52,848 bases of DNA from Verrucomicrobiota bacterium (GTDB lineage: Bacteria; Verrucomicrobiota; Verrucomicrobiae; Limisphaerales; UBA11358): assembly GCA_014860005.1 (NCBI GenBank), contig JACZKP010000171.1, positions 1-52,848 on the forward strand, written 5' to 3'. The notes beneath the pieces are model-generated. The model saw nothing but the letters and a program-made list of their open reading frames with translations. It searched no databases and was not told the origin of the DNA. Positions 43,366-52,523 of the stretch are shown here, one piece after another (position 1 is the stretch's first letter; every line of letters starts with the position of its first letter). The position numbers were made by a program, and so were the translations under genes.

Positions 43366-45504
43366 GTGAAAAACCAAATTCCTGTTCATTCGTTGTCGCG
43401 AGATGTGTTTGCGAGTTTTCATTCCCACGCAGGCTGGATCTTCGCGTGTTGTGTCTTCATTGTCCTGCTGTCAGGCCGTTTGCCCGGCCAGGCGGCCGAG
43501 GACGTTCTCACACCGCATCGAGTTGCGGAGTTGCGGAGCGTCACGAGCGCGGTGATCTCACCTGACGGCAACCGCGTGGCTTATACCCTGAGCGTTCCGC
43601 GCAAACCCAACGTGGACGACGACGGCGAGCCGTGGATCGAGCTTTGGGTGACGGACTCGCGGGAAGGCGAGGCGCGACCTTTTATCACCGGCAAAGTCAA
43701 CGTGAGCACGATCCGCTGGACCGCGGACAGCCGTCAGCTCGCGTTCCTTGCCAAGCGTGGCGACGACAAGAATAAAGCACTTTATCTCATCCCGGTTGAC
43801 GGCGGTGAAGCACGCAAGGCCGCCGAACTGGCATCGGATATTTCGACTTACAGTCTGTCACCGGATGGCCAACGCGTTGCCTTGGTGGCCTCCGAAGCCG
43901 AGACAGAGGCGAGAAAAAAACTGAAGGACAAAGGCTTCAAGCCGGAGATTTACGAGGAGGACTGGCGTTCGGCAAAGATTTGGCTGGCGACCCTGTTTGA
44001 CATCAAAACCAATTCCATGCCCCTGGCACTCGAAGGCCACGTGTATCAGGTGCAGTGGAGTCCGGTGGATGATCGGTTGCTCGTTACCCTCGCCCCCACG
44101 CCGGCTGTGGACGACTCGTTCACCCGGCAGCAAGTTCGGATAGTAGATTCGAAGACCGGCGAAATCCTGACCCGCATCAACAACCCGGGCAAACTCGGCA
44201 GCGTGGCTTGGAGTCCGGATGGTCGGCGCGTGGGACTCATCGCGGCTGCCGATATTCATGACCCTGACGCAGGCCGCCTGATGGTCGCCGACGTTTCGAA
44301 CGGAAACTTGCGCGATCTGTTGCCTGGACTTGAGGGAAGCGTCCGCCAGTTTGAATGGGCCGATAAGGATACCATCCGATACGTTGCTGCGGTAGGAGTG
44401 CAAACCATCTTCGCGGGCGTCAATGCCAGCACTGGAGTTCGCACGAGTCGGCCAATCCTTGAACCAGCAGGCCCCATTCTCGGCGATCTATCGCTGTCCA
44501 CCGACGGCCAACAGGCCGCGTTTGTTGCCAGCACCCCCACGCATCCGGCAGAATTGTTCACTTGGAAACAAGGTGATGCCGCGCCCAAACGCCGCACGGA
44601 TAGCAATCCGTCGTTGGAGAAAATTCGTTTCGCGCGCCAGGAAGTCATTCGGCACAAAGCCCGCGATGGCCTCGAACTCGAAGGCGTTCTAATTCGACCG
44701 CTCGATGAAGAAACCGGGAATCGTTACCCGCTGATTCTCTCGGTGCATGGCGGCCCCGAGGCGCACATCAGTCACGGCTGGCTCACCGGTTACAATCTAC
44801 CCGGTCAGGTTGCGGCAGCGCGGGGCATGGCGGTGTTTTATCCCAATTACCGCGGTAGCACCGGACGTGGCGTGGCCTTTTCCAAGCTCGGTCAGGGCGA
44901 TGCCGCCGGAAAGGAATTCGATGATCTGGTGGACGCCGTGGATCATCTGATCTCCATTGGTCTGGTGGATCGCGCAAAGGTTGGCATCACCGGCGGTTCG
45001 TATGGCGGTTACGCCACCGCGTGGTGTTCGACGCGTTATTCGGAACGCTTCGCTGCCGGAGTGATGTTTGTGGGCATCAGCGACAAGATTTCCAAAGTTG
45101 GCACCACGGACATTCCGAACGAGGAGTACTACGTCCATGCGCTGAAACGCCCGTGGGAAGACTGGCAATTTCTGCTGGAACGAAGTCCCATTTATCACGC
45201 GGCCCAAGGCCGCACGCCGCTGCTGATTCTGCACGGCAAGGATGATCCGCGCGTGAACGTCGGGCAATCACGCGAACTTTACCGTCACCTCAAGCTCCAC
45301 AACCAGGCGCCCGTGCGGTTGGTGCTCTATCCCGGCGAAGTGCATGGCAACCGCAAAGCCGCCGCGCGTCTCGATTACCACCTGCGTTCCATGCAGTGGA
45401 TGGAGCATTACCTCAAAGGCCCCGGCGGCGAACTGCCGGCCATGGAAATTGATTACGCTGATCCCTCGGTACCGAAGGAAGCAGACCCGCAAATAGAGAA
45501 GTAA
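43366..45504 (+). CDS. exported S9-family prolyl oligopeptidase-like peptidase
   Basis: A 712-residue exported peptidase. The start is taken as the GTG at 43366, which places a signal peptide (hydrophobic WIFACCVFIVLLSG) about 28 residues in; a TTG at 43300 is an alternative. An N-terminal beta-propeller (about 45-440) carries WD-like repeats such as SPDGNRVAYTL, TADSRQLAFLAK and SPDGRRVGLIA. The alpha/beta-hydrolase domain holds the catalytic Ser545 (GITGGSYGGYA), Asp627 (HGKDDPRV) and His660 (GEVHGNRK). This is the acylaminoacyl-peptidase/dipeptidyl-peptidase type that removes short peptides. It stands alone between smc and a convergent methyltransferase gene. Confidence 0.93.
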   Translation: MKNQIPVHSLSRDVFASFHSHAGWIFACCVFIVLLSGRLPGQAAEDVLTPHRVAELRSVTSAVISPDGNRVAYTLSVPRKPNVDDDGEPWIELWVTDSREGEARPFITGKVNVSTIRWTADSRQLAFLAKRGDDKNKALYLIPVDGGEARKAAELASDISTYSLSPDGQRVALVASEAETEARKKLKDKGFKPEIYEEDWRSAKIWLATLFDIKTNSMPLALEGHVYQVQWSPVDDRLLVTLAPTPAVDDSFTRQQVRIVDSKTGEILTRINNPGKLGSVAWSPDGRRVGLIAAADIHDPDAGRLMVADVSNGNLRDLLPGLEGSVRQFEWADKDTIRYVAAVGVQTIFAGVNASTGVRTSRPILEPAGPILGDLSLSTDGQQAAFVASTPTHPAELFTWKQGDAAPKRRTDSNPSLEKIRFARQEVIRHKARDGLELEGVLIRPLDEETGNRYPLILSVHGGPEAHISHGWLTGYNLPGQVAAARGMAVFYPNYRGSTGRGVAFSKLGQGDAAGKEFDDLVDAVDHLISIGLVDRAKVGITGGSYGGYATAWCSTRYSERFAAGVMFVGISDKISKVGTTDIPNEEYYVHALKRPWEDWQFLLERSPIYHAAQGRTPLLILHGKDDPRVNVGQSRELYRHLKLHNQAPVRLVLYPGEVHGNRKAAARLDYHLRSMQWMEHYLKGPGGELPAMEIDYADPSVPKEADPQIEK

Positions 45505-45546
45505 CCAAGCTTCCCAATCGGGCTGGAGCGGCGCCCCAGCGAGCGC

Positions 45547-46281
45547 TCACCGCTTTTTGAGGCTCACGCTGATTCCATCAGCGCCGGCGTTCACGAAGAG
45601 GGTTTCCAATTCCGGATTGGTGGTGATGGCTTTGACGTAGCGCGGGTCGGCCTGACGTTCGCTCATGTTGTGCGCGATTATCAATCCACCGGGGCGGACT
45701 TTCGGCAGCAGTTTTTCCAGGTAATCCACGTAACCCTCCTTGTCGGCGTCCAGGAACAGCACGTCTATGCTTTCCTTGAGCTTGAGCACTTCTTCATGTG
45801 CGTTGCCTTCCACCAGTGTAACCAATTTGTCCACGCCGGCGCGCTTGAAGTTGGCTCGCGCCGTGGCGGCGCGTTGAGGGTCAATTTCGTAAGTGGTCAG
45901 CTTGCCGCCGGTGGCTTCCAGTGCCAGGCAGAACCAGATGCCCGAATAGCCAATGGACGTGCCGATCTCGACGACGTGTTTCGCTCCAACCGCTTCCGTG
46001 AGCGTCCGCAGCAATCGGCCATCGTCCACTGGCACGCTCATGCTGCCGCGCCGCTGGGCTTGGTCCATATCGTGCAACACGGCCAGCACGGCTTTTTCGC
46101 GGTCGGACTTCGGCACGGTCTTCGTGGCGAACAGCGCACCTGCGTTGTCCGTGCGCGGGCCGGCCCCGGGCGGGCGGTCGCCACGGCGCGGCGGCTGTGG
46201 ATCGGATGGTTGGGCGCTGAGGAGGACCACCGAGGCGCCGAGCGCCAGGGTCGTGAGCAGAAGCAGTCTCGGATTTTTCAT
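45547..46281 (-). CDS. O-methyltransferase (class I, SAM-dependent) with signal-like N-terminus
   Basis: A 244-residue protein of the catechol/caffeoyl-CoA O-methyltransferase family. Motif I is VVEIGTSIGYSGIWF, the acidic residue after beta-2 lies in TYEIDPQRAATARAN, and the metal-binding region is FLDADKEGYVDYL. The start chosen, ATG 46281, produces a signal-peptide-like N-terminus (MKNPRLLLLTTLALGASVVLLSAQ) followed by a Pro/Arg-rich linker before the enzyme domain at about 50. Export is unusual because S-adenosylmethionine is cytoplasmic. It lies 53 bp downstream of the radical SAM gene on the same strand. The substrate is unknown. Confidence 0.85.
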   Translation of the reverse strand: MKNPRLLLLTTLALGASVVLLSAQPSDPQPPRRGDRPPGAGPRTDNAGALFATKTVPKSDREKAVLAVLHDMDQAQRRGSMSVPVDDGRLLRTLTEAVGAKHVVEIGTSIGYSGIWFCLALEATGGKLTTYEIDPQRAATARANFKRAGVDKLVTLVEGNAHEEVLKLKESIDVLFLDADKEGYVDYLEKLLPKVRPGGLIIAHNMSERQADPRYVKAITTNPELETLFVNAGADGISVSLKKR

Positions 46282-46334
46282 AATTGCAGATCTTTTTGAG
46301 TAACTGGATGAAACTCGTATCGTGAAAAGCGCAC

Positions 46335-47810
46335 TCAAAGCTGGCGCGCCACGCGGCGGAAGTGGTAGCCCACAATGGCAAATTCAATGGCGCGCCGGAA
46401 TTGATGTGGTCGGCGCAGCAGGGTGCTCCAGAAGAACCGCCAGTAGGCCACGCGCCCCCGGTACCAGATACCCAACAGCCAGAAAGATTTCACAAACGCC
46501 ATGAAATCCGACCAGGAGAGCCGCCACCGCGGCCCGGTGGGACGATGATGATGTTGCAGGAAGGTCCACACGCGCTGGTAATAAACCTTTGGCTCGTAAA
46601 GCTTCTTCATCAGTTCGCGGTAGCCTGATTGCAGGAAATCGCGGCTCAACTTGGGTTGGAAGTTCAGTTCCGCCTGCGTGTTGTTGCCGCTGCTCTCGGT
46701 TTCAAGTCGTCCTTCCTGTTTGAGCCGCTGCCAGAGGCGGGTCTGCGGCAGTGCCGTGAGCAAGCCGACCATCGCCGTAACCACGCCCGAATTCTGAATG
46801 AACTCGAATTGCCGTTTGAAGATGTCCGTCTTGTCGCTGTCGAAGCCCACGATAAAGCCACCCATGACTTCGAGTCCGGCGTTCTGCAACGTCCGCACAG
46901 CAGCCACCAAGTCGCGCCCTTGATTCTGCAACTTGCGACATTCCTCCAAGGCCTCCTTGGACGGCGTTTCGATGCCGACGAATACCTTGCTGAAACCCGC
47001 CTTGACCATCAGCGCGCACAATTCCGGATCGTCCGCCAGATTCACGGAAGCCTCGGTCAGGAAGCCCATGGAGGGTCGGGTGCGTTGCCGCCAGGCCACC
47101 ATTTCGCGCAACAAAGACCGGGTGCGCCGTTTGTCGCCGATGAAATTGTCGTCCACGATGAACACCACGTCCTTCCAGCCGCGCAATCGCAGGGCCTCCA
47201 ATTCGGCGACCAGTTGCGCCGGCGTCTTGGTGCGGGGAACCCGACCATTCATCACGATGATGTCGCAGAACTCGCAATCGTACGGGCAGCCACGCGAAAA
47301 CTGGACCGCCATCGTCACGTAATGGCGCAGATCCACCAGGTCCCAACGCGGCACTGGCGTCTGGTGAAGACTCGGCCAGCGCGGAGCGCGGTAAATAGGC
47401 TGCAAGCAGCCGTTCCGCAAATCCTCCACCAGTTGGGGCATGACTTCCTCCGCCTCGCCGAGCACAAAATGTTGAATTTCCGGGAACGCCTCGTGTCCGG
47501 TGGTGAACAGCGGTCCGCCGGCAATCACCTGCCGTCCCAACGCCGTGCAACGCGCCACCACCTCGCGAACGGACCCCTTGTGGACAATCATGGCGCTCAA
47601 CATCACGTGATCGGCCCAGCGCAAGTCGTCGTCCGTAAGCTTGGTTACGTTCATGTCCACCACCCGGAATTCCCAGTCGCGCGGCAGCATCGCGGCGACG
47701 GTGAGCAGACCCAGCGGCGGAAACGCGGCGCGTTTGGCGACGAAACGGAGGACATGCTTGAAGCTCCAGAAGGTGTCTGGGGTTTGCGGACTGACGAGCA
47801 GGACTTTCAT
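46335..47810 (-). CDS. B12-binding domain radical SAM protein (DUF4070-like C-terminus)
   Basis: A 491-residue protein with an N-terminal cobalamin-binding-like domain (about 1-140), then a radical SAM domain with the iron-sulfur motif CPYDCEFC (Cys175, Cys179, Cys182). A C-terminal DUF4070-like region (about 355-491) is rich in aromatic and basic residues. SRGCPYDCEFCDIIVMNGR and the GGFIVGFDSDKTDIF block are typical of the subgroup that includes the hopanoid C-3 methylase HpnR and related methyltransferases. The classical DxHxxG cobalamin motif is missing, as in many of this class. No hopanoid genes lie in this window, so I do not assign HpnR. It is upstream of the O-methyltransferase gene. 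Confidence 0.85.
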   Translation of the reverse strand: MKVLLVSPQTPDTFWSFKHVLRFVAKRAAFPPLGLLTVAAMLPRDWEFRVVDMNVTKLTDDDLRWADHVMLSAMIVHKGSVREVVARCTALGRQVIAGGPLFTTGHEAFPEIQHFVLGEAEEVMPQLVEDLRNGCLQPIYRAPRWPSLHQTPVPRWDLVDLRHYVTMAVQFSRGCPYDCEFCDIIVMNGRVPRTKTPAQLVAELEALRLRGWKDVVFIVDDNFIGDKRRTRSLLREMVAWRQRTRPSMGFLTEASVNLADDPELCALMVKAGFSKVFVGIETPSKEALEECRKLQNQGRDLVAAVRTLQNAGLEVMGGFIVGFDSDKTDIFKRQFEFIQNSGVVTAMVGLLTALPQTRLWQRLKQEGRLETESSGNNTQAELNFQPKLSRDFLQSGYRELMKKLYEPKVYYQRVWTFLQHHHRPTGPRWRLSWSDFMAFVKSFWLLGIWYRGRVAYWRFFWSTLLRRPHQFRRAIEFAIVGYHFRRVARQL

Positions 47811-47925
47811 ACGACCGAAGTTTTACCTGCCTGCGAACGTAAGCCCCGGAGTCATGCGGCGCGAGACAATTCTTTGACCGGTGAGGCTGCTCAATTGTTT
47901 CGTGCCGCCGGACGAGCTCGCCGGA

Positions 47926-49371
47926 TCAGCGATGCAGCCAGCCGAGTTTGTCCTGCTTGGTCACATAGAGCAGACCCAGAATGCGCACGTTCACCGTGAT
48001 CAAGTAGAAGCCCACCACACTCCACACCGCCCACACGGTGATCATCAGGAACAGTTGGACCATGGATTTGGTAAGCAGTCCCTCCGGAAACACCAGGTCC
48101 AGGACAAAATCCCCGAGGGCGCGCAAGCCATAGATCACGGCAAACAGCACCAGGGTGACGAAATACTCCAGGGGCACGCGGAAGATGGAAGGCACGATGA
48201 CGAGGGGATTCACGGCTTTGAGGGTGTCGAGCGTGACGACGGCGAGAAACGCCATCGGGAAGTAAATCCCGCCCAGGATCATTGCGGGAATGGCAGCGAT
48301 ACCGAGCAACGGTTGTTCATACCTCACCGCTAGGATCAACAGCAACAAGGCGGGGCTGAACACGGTCAGGATCATGCCGAGGAGTTGCAGCACCGGCAGG
48401 AAAACGTCCTCCCACATGTTCGTAACGCCCGGCATCAATGGCATTTCATTATCGCCGGTGGCGGTCGTGTGCAGGATGCTTTGCAGGAAAGCAAACAGGT
48501 AGCCACCCACCGTCACCTGGACGATCAAGCCGTAGGTGAAGAAGCGCCATCCGCCCAGGCCGGTCAAAATCATGCCGCCTTGCAGCAGGAGGTACAACCC
48601 CGTGCCGCCAACCAGCAAAAAGATTCCGCTCCCGCGAATGGGATACGCAAAGGCATCGGGCAGGCAGGCAAAGAAACCCTTGGACACCCTGGTGGCCGGC
48701 AACTGCGGCTTCACGTGAACACAGACTTCGCCGCAATTCCGGCAATGGTATCCCGGCACCGTTCCCACCGTGCGGGTGGTCACACAAAGATCACAAAAAT
48801 ACTTCTGGCACCGTTCGCACAGAAACCGGGCCGGTGTTTTGGGATGATACCGGCAGACGGCGGCGCCGACCAACCGCGGCCCGGGCGAGGACTCCGGATT
48901 CAGCGGCGGCGCGATGGGTGGTTCGTCGGGAGCAGCCACCAATTCCGGTGCGTTGGTTTGGGCGATTCGTAAAGGAGTACCGGTTGGCCGCAGAGCCGAT
49001 GGCCGGATGACAATTCGCGACTCTGAATCCAGCGTGGCGGTGACTGGGGCGGGTGTTGCTGTGTCCCCAGCCGCCGCCAACACCAGGTCCACCGAACCCA
49101 GGCGAATTTGTTGGCCGGCTTCCAGTCGCCCGTCACTCAGCGGGGCGCCGTTCACGAAACTGCCATTGGTGGAACCCAGGTCCTTGAACCATACCCCGGT
49201 TTCGTTCACGACGATTTGGCAATGCGAACTGGAAACGGAGGGATGGTTGATCGTGAAGTCATTGTGCTCGCTGCGGCCCAAGCGGTTTATGCCCGCATGG
49301 AGCGAAATCTCCCATGCCTGCGAGGTTCCAGGATTTACCAACAACCGATGACTCATGGGACGGCTTTCCAA
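47926..49371 (-). CDS. FHA-domain / zinc-finger / polytopic membrane protein
   Basis: A 481-residue protein of mixed architecture; ATG 49356 is an alternative start. Residues about 8-100 are an FHA phosphothreonine-binding domain (NRLGRSEHNDFTI, SVSSSHCQI, DLGSTNGSFVNG). After a linker, a B-box-like cysteine/histidine cluster (CRYH, CERC, CDLC, CRNC between about 172 and 215) precedes about six hydrophobic segments (about 245-470) resembling Yip1/DUF4013-type membrane domains. FHA recognition of a phosphorylated partner at the membrane is the inference; no Ser/Thr kinase or phosphatase gene lies nearby. It is on the same strand as the radical SAM gene, about 115 bp upstream. Confidence 0.85.
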   Translation of the reverse strand: MESRPMSHRLLVNPGTSQAWEISLHAGINRLGRSEHNDFTINHPSVSSSHCQIVVNETGVWFKDLGSTNGSFVNGAPLSDGRLEAGQQIRLGSVDLVLAAAGDTATPAPVTATLDSESRIVIRPSALRPTGTPLRIAQTNAPELVAAPDEPPIAPPLNPESSPGPRLVGAAVCRYHPKTPARFLCERCQKYFCDLCVTTRTVGTVPGYHCRNCGEVCVHVKPQLPATRVSKGFFACLPDAFAYPIRGSGIFLLVGGTGLYLLLQGGMILTGLGGWRFFTYGLIVQVTVGGYLFAFLQSILHTTATGDNEMPLMPGVTNMWEDVFLPVLQLLGMILTVFSPALLLLILAVRYEQPLLGIAAIPAMILGGIYFPMAFLAVVTLDTLKAVNPLVIVPSIFRVPLEYFVTLVLFAVIYGLRALGDFVLDLVFPEGLLTKSMVQLFLMITVWAVWSVVGFYLITVNVRILGLLYVTKQDKLGWLHR

Positions 49372-49454
49372 CTCTGATGACGGAAATGCTCATACCGGCT
49401 CGGTCCGGTGTTGTCCACCGAAAACTGAAAGCAACGACGGTTCGCCAGCCGCCG

Positions 49455-52031
49455 CTACGGTTTCTCAGGCTTCACCAGGGCAATAACAGCGGCATCGGCC
49501 TTGAGGTACTTCTGGGCGACGCATTTTACGTCTTCGATCGTGACTGCTTCCAGTTTCGCGTCCTCGGCGTCGGTGTAGCCAAAGCCCAGGCCGTAAAGTT
49601 CATCCAACGCGGTGGTCATCGCCAAACTGCCGAGGTCCTGCCGCGCGATCTTTTTTTGGCCGATGAGTTTTGCCTTGCCGCGATGCAACTCCTCGGCCGT
49701 CAATCCCTCGGTGCGCAGCAATGCCGCCTCCTTGAGCATCTCGCTCTCCACCAAGGCCGCTTTCTCGGGCTCCGTGCCGGCATAAAACGAGAAAAATCCG
49801 GGCACCAATCCGACAAAATTCTGCGCGCCGACATAATATGCCAGACCCAGTTTCTCGCGCACACGCAAGAACAGCCGCGAACCAAGATCGCTGCACGCCT
49901 CCTGGAGCAAGTCCATGGCATGACGATCCTCGGCGCGCAAGGTCGTGCCCGGAAAACCAATCACCAGCACCGCCTGTTTCTTGTCGCGTGTCTCGGTGAC
50001 CCGCTTGATCGTCGTGAGCTCCGGGCTTTGAGATTTGATCAACTGATCCGCCGTCAGCGCCGCCGGTTTCCAATTCGCAAACGCCCGTTCCGCGGTCGAC
50101 TTCACCTCGGTGGGGTTTACATCGCCATAAATTGCCAGCACGCAATTGCCCGGTGTGGTGAGTTCCTTATGGATAGTTTTCAGGTCCTCCACCCGAATGC
50201 TTTCCACGCTGGCTTCAGAACCGAGCGGGTCCAGGCCATAACCGGTTTCACCGAACAGCGCGCGGCGCATTGCTTTGCTGGCGCTCTTGAGCAACTCGTC
50301 TTTCTGGGAGCGGATTCCGGCAATCTGAATCTCGCGCTCCCGTTCGAGCGCCGGCTCGGGAAACACCGGGCGGAGGACAACGTCGGCGAGCAAATCCAGC
50401 CCCGTGGCGAAATCCGAACTGAGCACCTCGACGTTGACCCCAAAGCTGTTGTTCCCGCCGTAACTGTCAATGCTGCCGCCCACCGATTCAATCTCCGTGG
50501 CGACTTCCTCCGCAGTACGCGTTGCGGTGCCTTTGAGCAACAGTTTGGCGAGCAACTGGGTGATCCCGTTGTTGGCGGCACTCTCCATAAGCACGCCGCC
50601 TTGAAAGACCGCGCGGAACTCCACGAATGGAAGCCGATGATCTTCCTTGATCAGCAAACGCAAGCCGTTCGGCAATTCGATTTTTTGAATTGCATGCTCG
50701 TGGGACAACTCGGCTGCCGCCGTTGACTTGGGCGCAGTCCCATTTGGCAGCAGCGCATACAGCGTTCGTTTCTCCGTCGTCAAATATTGGCGGGCGACGC
50801 GCTGTAATTCGGCGGGTGTCACACGCTTGACCGCTGCGAGATAGCGCTCGGAAAAATTCAGGTCCCCGGCCGCCAACCAGTTTCCGCCAAGGTCCTGCGC
50901 CTGACCTTGCATGGTCTTGCGCGTGGCGAGGGTGGCGGCGATGTATTGCTTGACCGCCTTGCTCAATTCCTCAGCGGGGATGACTTCGTGCTTGAGTTGC
51001 TCCACTTCGGCAAGCAGGGCGACCCGGGCCGCTTCAAACTTATCCGCGTCCACCACGGCGCTCATCCCCAGAAGTCCGACACTGCCGGGATTGTAAGTCC
51101 AGGCATCGGCGTAGTTCACCACCCCCAGTTTTTCGCGCACTTGGCGGTACAAACGCGAGCTTCGTCCGCTACCCAGCAGCACCGCCAGCACGTCCAGCGC
51201 GGGTACGTCCGGGTGACGTAGTTCCGGGATGTGCCAGGCAAAATGCAAGTAACCTAATTCAATGGCTGTTTCCTCGATGATTTCGCGCGGGGCGGTTTGT
51301 CTTGGCTCTTCCGGCAGGACCATGGGTGGCATTGCCCTGGCTTTGGTCTTCGCATAGGCCTCGCGAATCTGCCCGACAACTTCGTCCGTCTTCACGTCGC
51401 CCGCGACCACGAAGAAGACATTGTTGGGCACATATTTTTCCTGATAGTAGGCGCGGATGTCCGCCGGTTTTACCTCGTGAAAAATATCCGGGTAGCCAAT
51501 CACCGTGTAGCGATAGGGGCTTTTGGTGTAGGCGACTTCAAACAGGCGCCGGCCCGCGCGCCGACCGGGATCATCCTGGTTCATGTCCATCTCGCGCACG
51601 ATGACCTGTTTTTCCTTGTCCAGTTCATCTTCTGGCAGCGACGCGTGCTGCATGATGTCGCATAGGATGTCAATGGCCACGCGGGCGCCGGTGTTCGGCA
51701 CGTCAATGTGATACACCGTGCGGTCAAACGAGGTGTAAGCGTTCATGTAACCGCCGGCCTCCTGGACCTCCTGGTCAATGCGGCTGCCCGGCCGGGTGGT
51801 GGTGCCTTTGAACAACATGTGCTCCAGCACGTGAGACAGGCCGGCACCGAGCCATTTGCCTTCGTTTATGCTCCCCGCCGCGCACCAGGCCTGGGCCGAA
51901 ACCACCGGCGCGCTTTGGTCTTCGCGCACGATGATCATCAGGCCGTTGTCGAGCGTGGTCAATTTCACCCCGGGTGGCAGTGCGGGGATTTCCGGCGGGC
52001 GTTCGGCGGCGACAATTGCGGGTGCGATCAT
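49455..52031 (-). CDS. M16-family zinc peptidase, two-domain (pitrilysin type)
   Basis: An 858-residue protein with two M16 halves. The N-terminal half has the inverted zinc motif HVLEH (His67, Glu70, His71) and the distal ligand Glu147 (76 residues on), so it is active. The C-terminal half (from about 440) has the peptidase fold without a zinc motif and should be the inactive partner of the clam-shell. The family cleaves peptides or small proteins outside the cytoplasm or during processing. The reading frame starts at MIAPAIVAAERPPE, which looks like the end of a signal peptide whose beginning is missing. The frame stays open upstream to about 52080 without another usual start codon. Confidence 0.93.
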   Translation of the reverse strand: MIAPAIVAAERPPEIPALPPGVKLTTLDNGLMIIVREDQSAPVVSAQAWCAAGSINEGKWLGAGLSHVLEHMLFKGTTTRPGSRIDQEVQEAGGYMNAYTSFDRTVYHIDVPNTGARVAIDILCDIMQHASLPEDELDKEKQVIVREMDMNQDDPGRRAGRRLFEVAYTKSPYRYTVIGYPDIFHEVKPADIRAYYQEKYVPNNVFFVVAGDVKTDEVVGQIREAYAKTKARAMPPMVLPEEPRQTAPREIIEETAIELGYLHFAWHIPELRHPDVPALDVLAVLLGSGRSSRLYRQVREKLGVVNYADAWTYNPGSVGLLGMSAVVDADKFEAARVALLAEVEQLKHEVIPAEELSKAVKQYIAATLATRKTMQGQAQDLGGNWLAAGDLNFSERYLAAVKRVTPAELQRVARQYLTTEKRTLYALLPNGTAPKSTAAAELSHEHAIQKIELPNGLRLLIKEDHRLPFVEFRAVFQGGVLMESAANNGITQLLAKLLLKGTATRTAEEVATEIESVGGSIDSYGGNNSFGVNVEVLSSDFATGLDLLADVVLRPVFPEPALEREREIQIAGIRSQKDELLKSASKAMRRALFGETGYGLDPLGSEASVESIRVEDLKTIHKELTTPGNCVLAIYGDVNPTEVKSTAERAFANWKPAALTADQLIKSQSPELTTIKRVTETRDKKQAVLVIGFPGTTLRAEDRHAMDLLQEACSDLGSRLFLRVREKLGLAYYVGAQNFVGLVPGFFSFYAGTEPEKAALVESEMLKEAALLRTEGLTAEELHRGKAKLIGQKKIARQDLGSLAMTTALDELYGLGFGYTDAEDAKLEAVTIEDVKCVAQKYLKADAAVIALVKPEKP

Positions 52032-52083
52032 TGAGTTGGGGAGGACCGGCGCGTGAAGTTTTGACTTATGAATCGCGACTGCC

Positions 52084-52521
52084 TCAATCGTTGGCAGTCG
52101 GTACCACTGGCGGGCTGGTCTTTAGTTTGCTCTTCGGCAGGAACGGTTTGCGAAACGCGTCTGGAAAATCGTAGCCCGCTTCAAAATCCTCGAGGCGGTC
52201 TTGCTCGGTCTTGGCCAGCAGGCCGATTTCGATCATGTTGAAAACAATCTCGCCAAAATCCCGGCAGCGCTGCACGCCCCATTCTTCAAGCACCGTTATG
52301 GTCATGGGACCGAAGCCCGCGGGACTCAAGGCAAACTGGCGGATGCCTTCCAGTAATTCCTGGCCCGTGACATGGTGAATCTTGCCCGACTTCTCCCGGT
52401 TGGCGCCGGCTTTCTGGGTAAAGTCCAGCGCGTCTCGTACAAACCCGTACGCATCACGATGGTAACGCGAGTCTTTCGCGAGGATCCGTTCCACGGCTTC
52501 CTCAAAACTGATTTCCTGCAT
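52084..52521 (-). CDS. Minf_1886-family conserved protein
   Basis: A 145-residue protein of a family restricted mainly to Verrucomicrobiota and Planctomycetota (Minf_1886 type). The start at 52521 (MQEISFEEAVERILAKD) is the natural N-terminus; the frame's extension to 52773 lacks similarity. Recognisable blocks are RYHRDAYGFVRDALDFT, HVTGQELLEGIRQFALSPAG, and VLEEWGVQRCRDFGEIVFNMIEIGLL. The function is unknown. It is the gene just before the M16 peptidase on the same strand (52-bp gap) and starts 2 bp after the small membrane peptide ORF, so the three may be co-transcribed. Confidence 0.88.
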   Translation of the reverse strand: MQEISFEEAVERILAKDSRYHRDAYGFVRDALDFTQKAGANREKSGKIHHVTGQELLEGIRQFALSPAGFGPMTITVLEEWGVQRCRDFGEIVFNMIEIGLLAKTEQDRLEDFEAGYDFPDAFRKPFLPKSKLKTSPPVVPTAND

Positions 52522-52523
52522 AT

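Noticed and set aside
45522..45540. Terminator between the S9 peptidase and methyltransferase genes
   Set aside because: A 5-bp GCTGG/CCAGC stem exists but there is no T-tract on either side.
46335..47810. Assigning the radical SAM gene as hpnR
   Set aside because: Architecture fits, but no hopanoid genes are present and subgroup membership cannot be tested here.
46629..47999. Plus-strand 456-codon frame
   Set aside because: Opposite the radical SAM gene. His/Arg/Gln-rich translation typical of an antisense shadow.
49314..50726. Plus-strand 470-codon frame
   Set aside because: Opposite the M16 peptidase C-terminal half. No domain signature.
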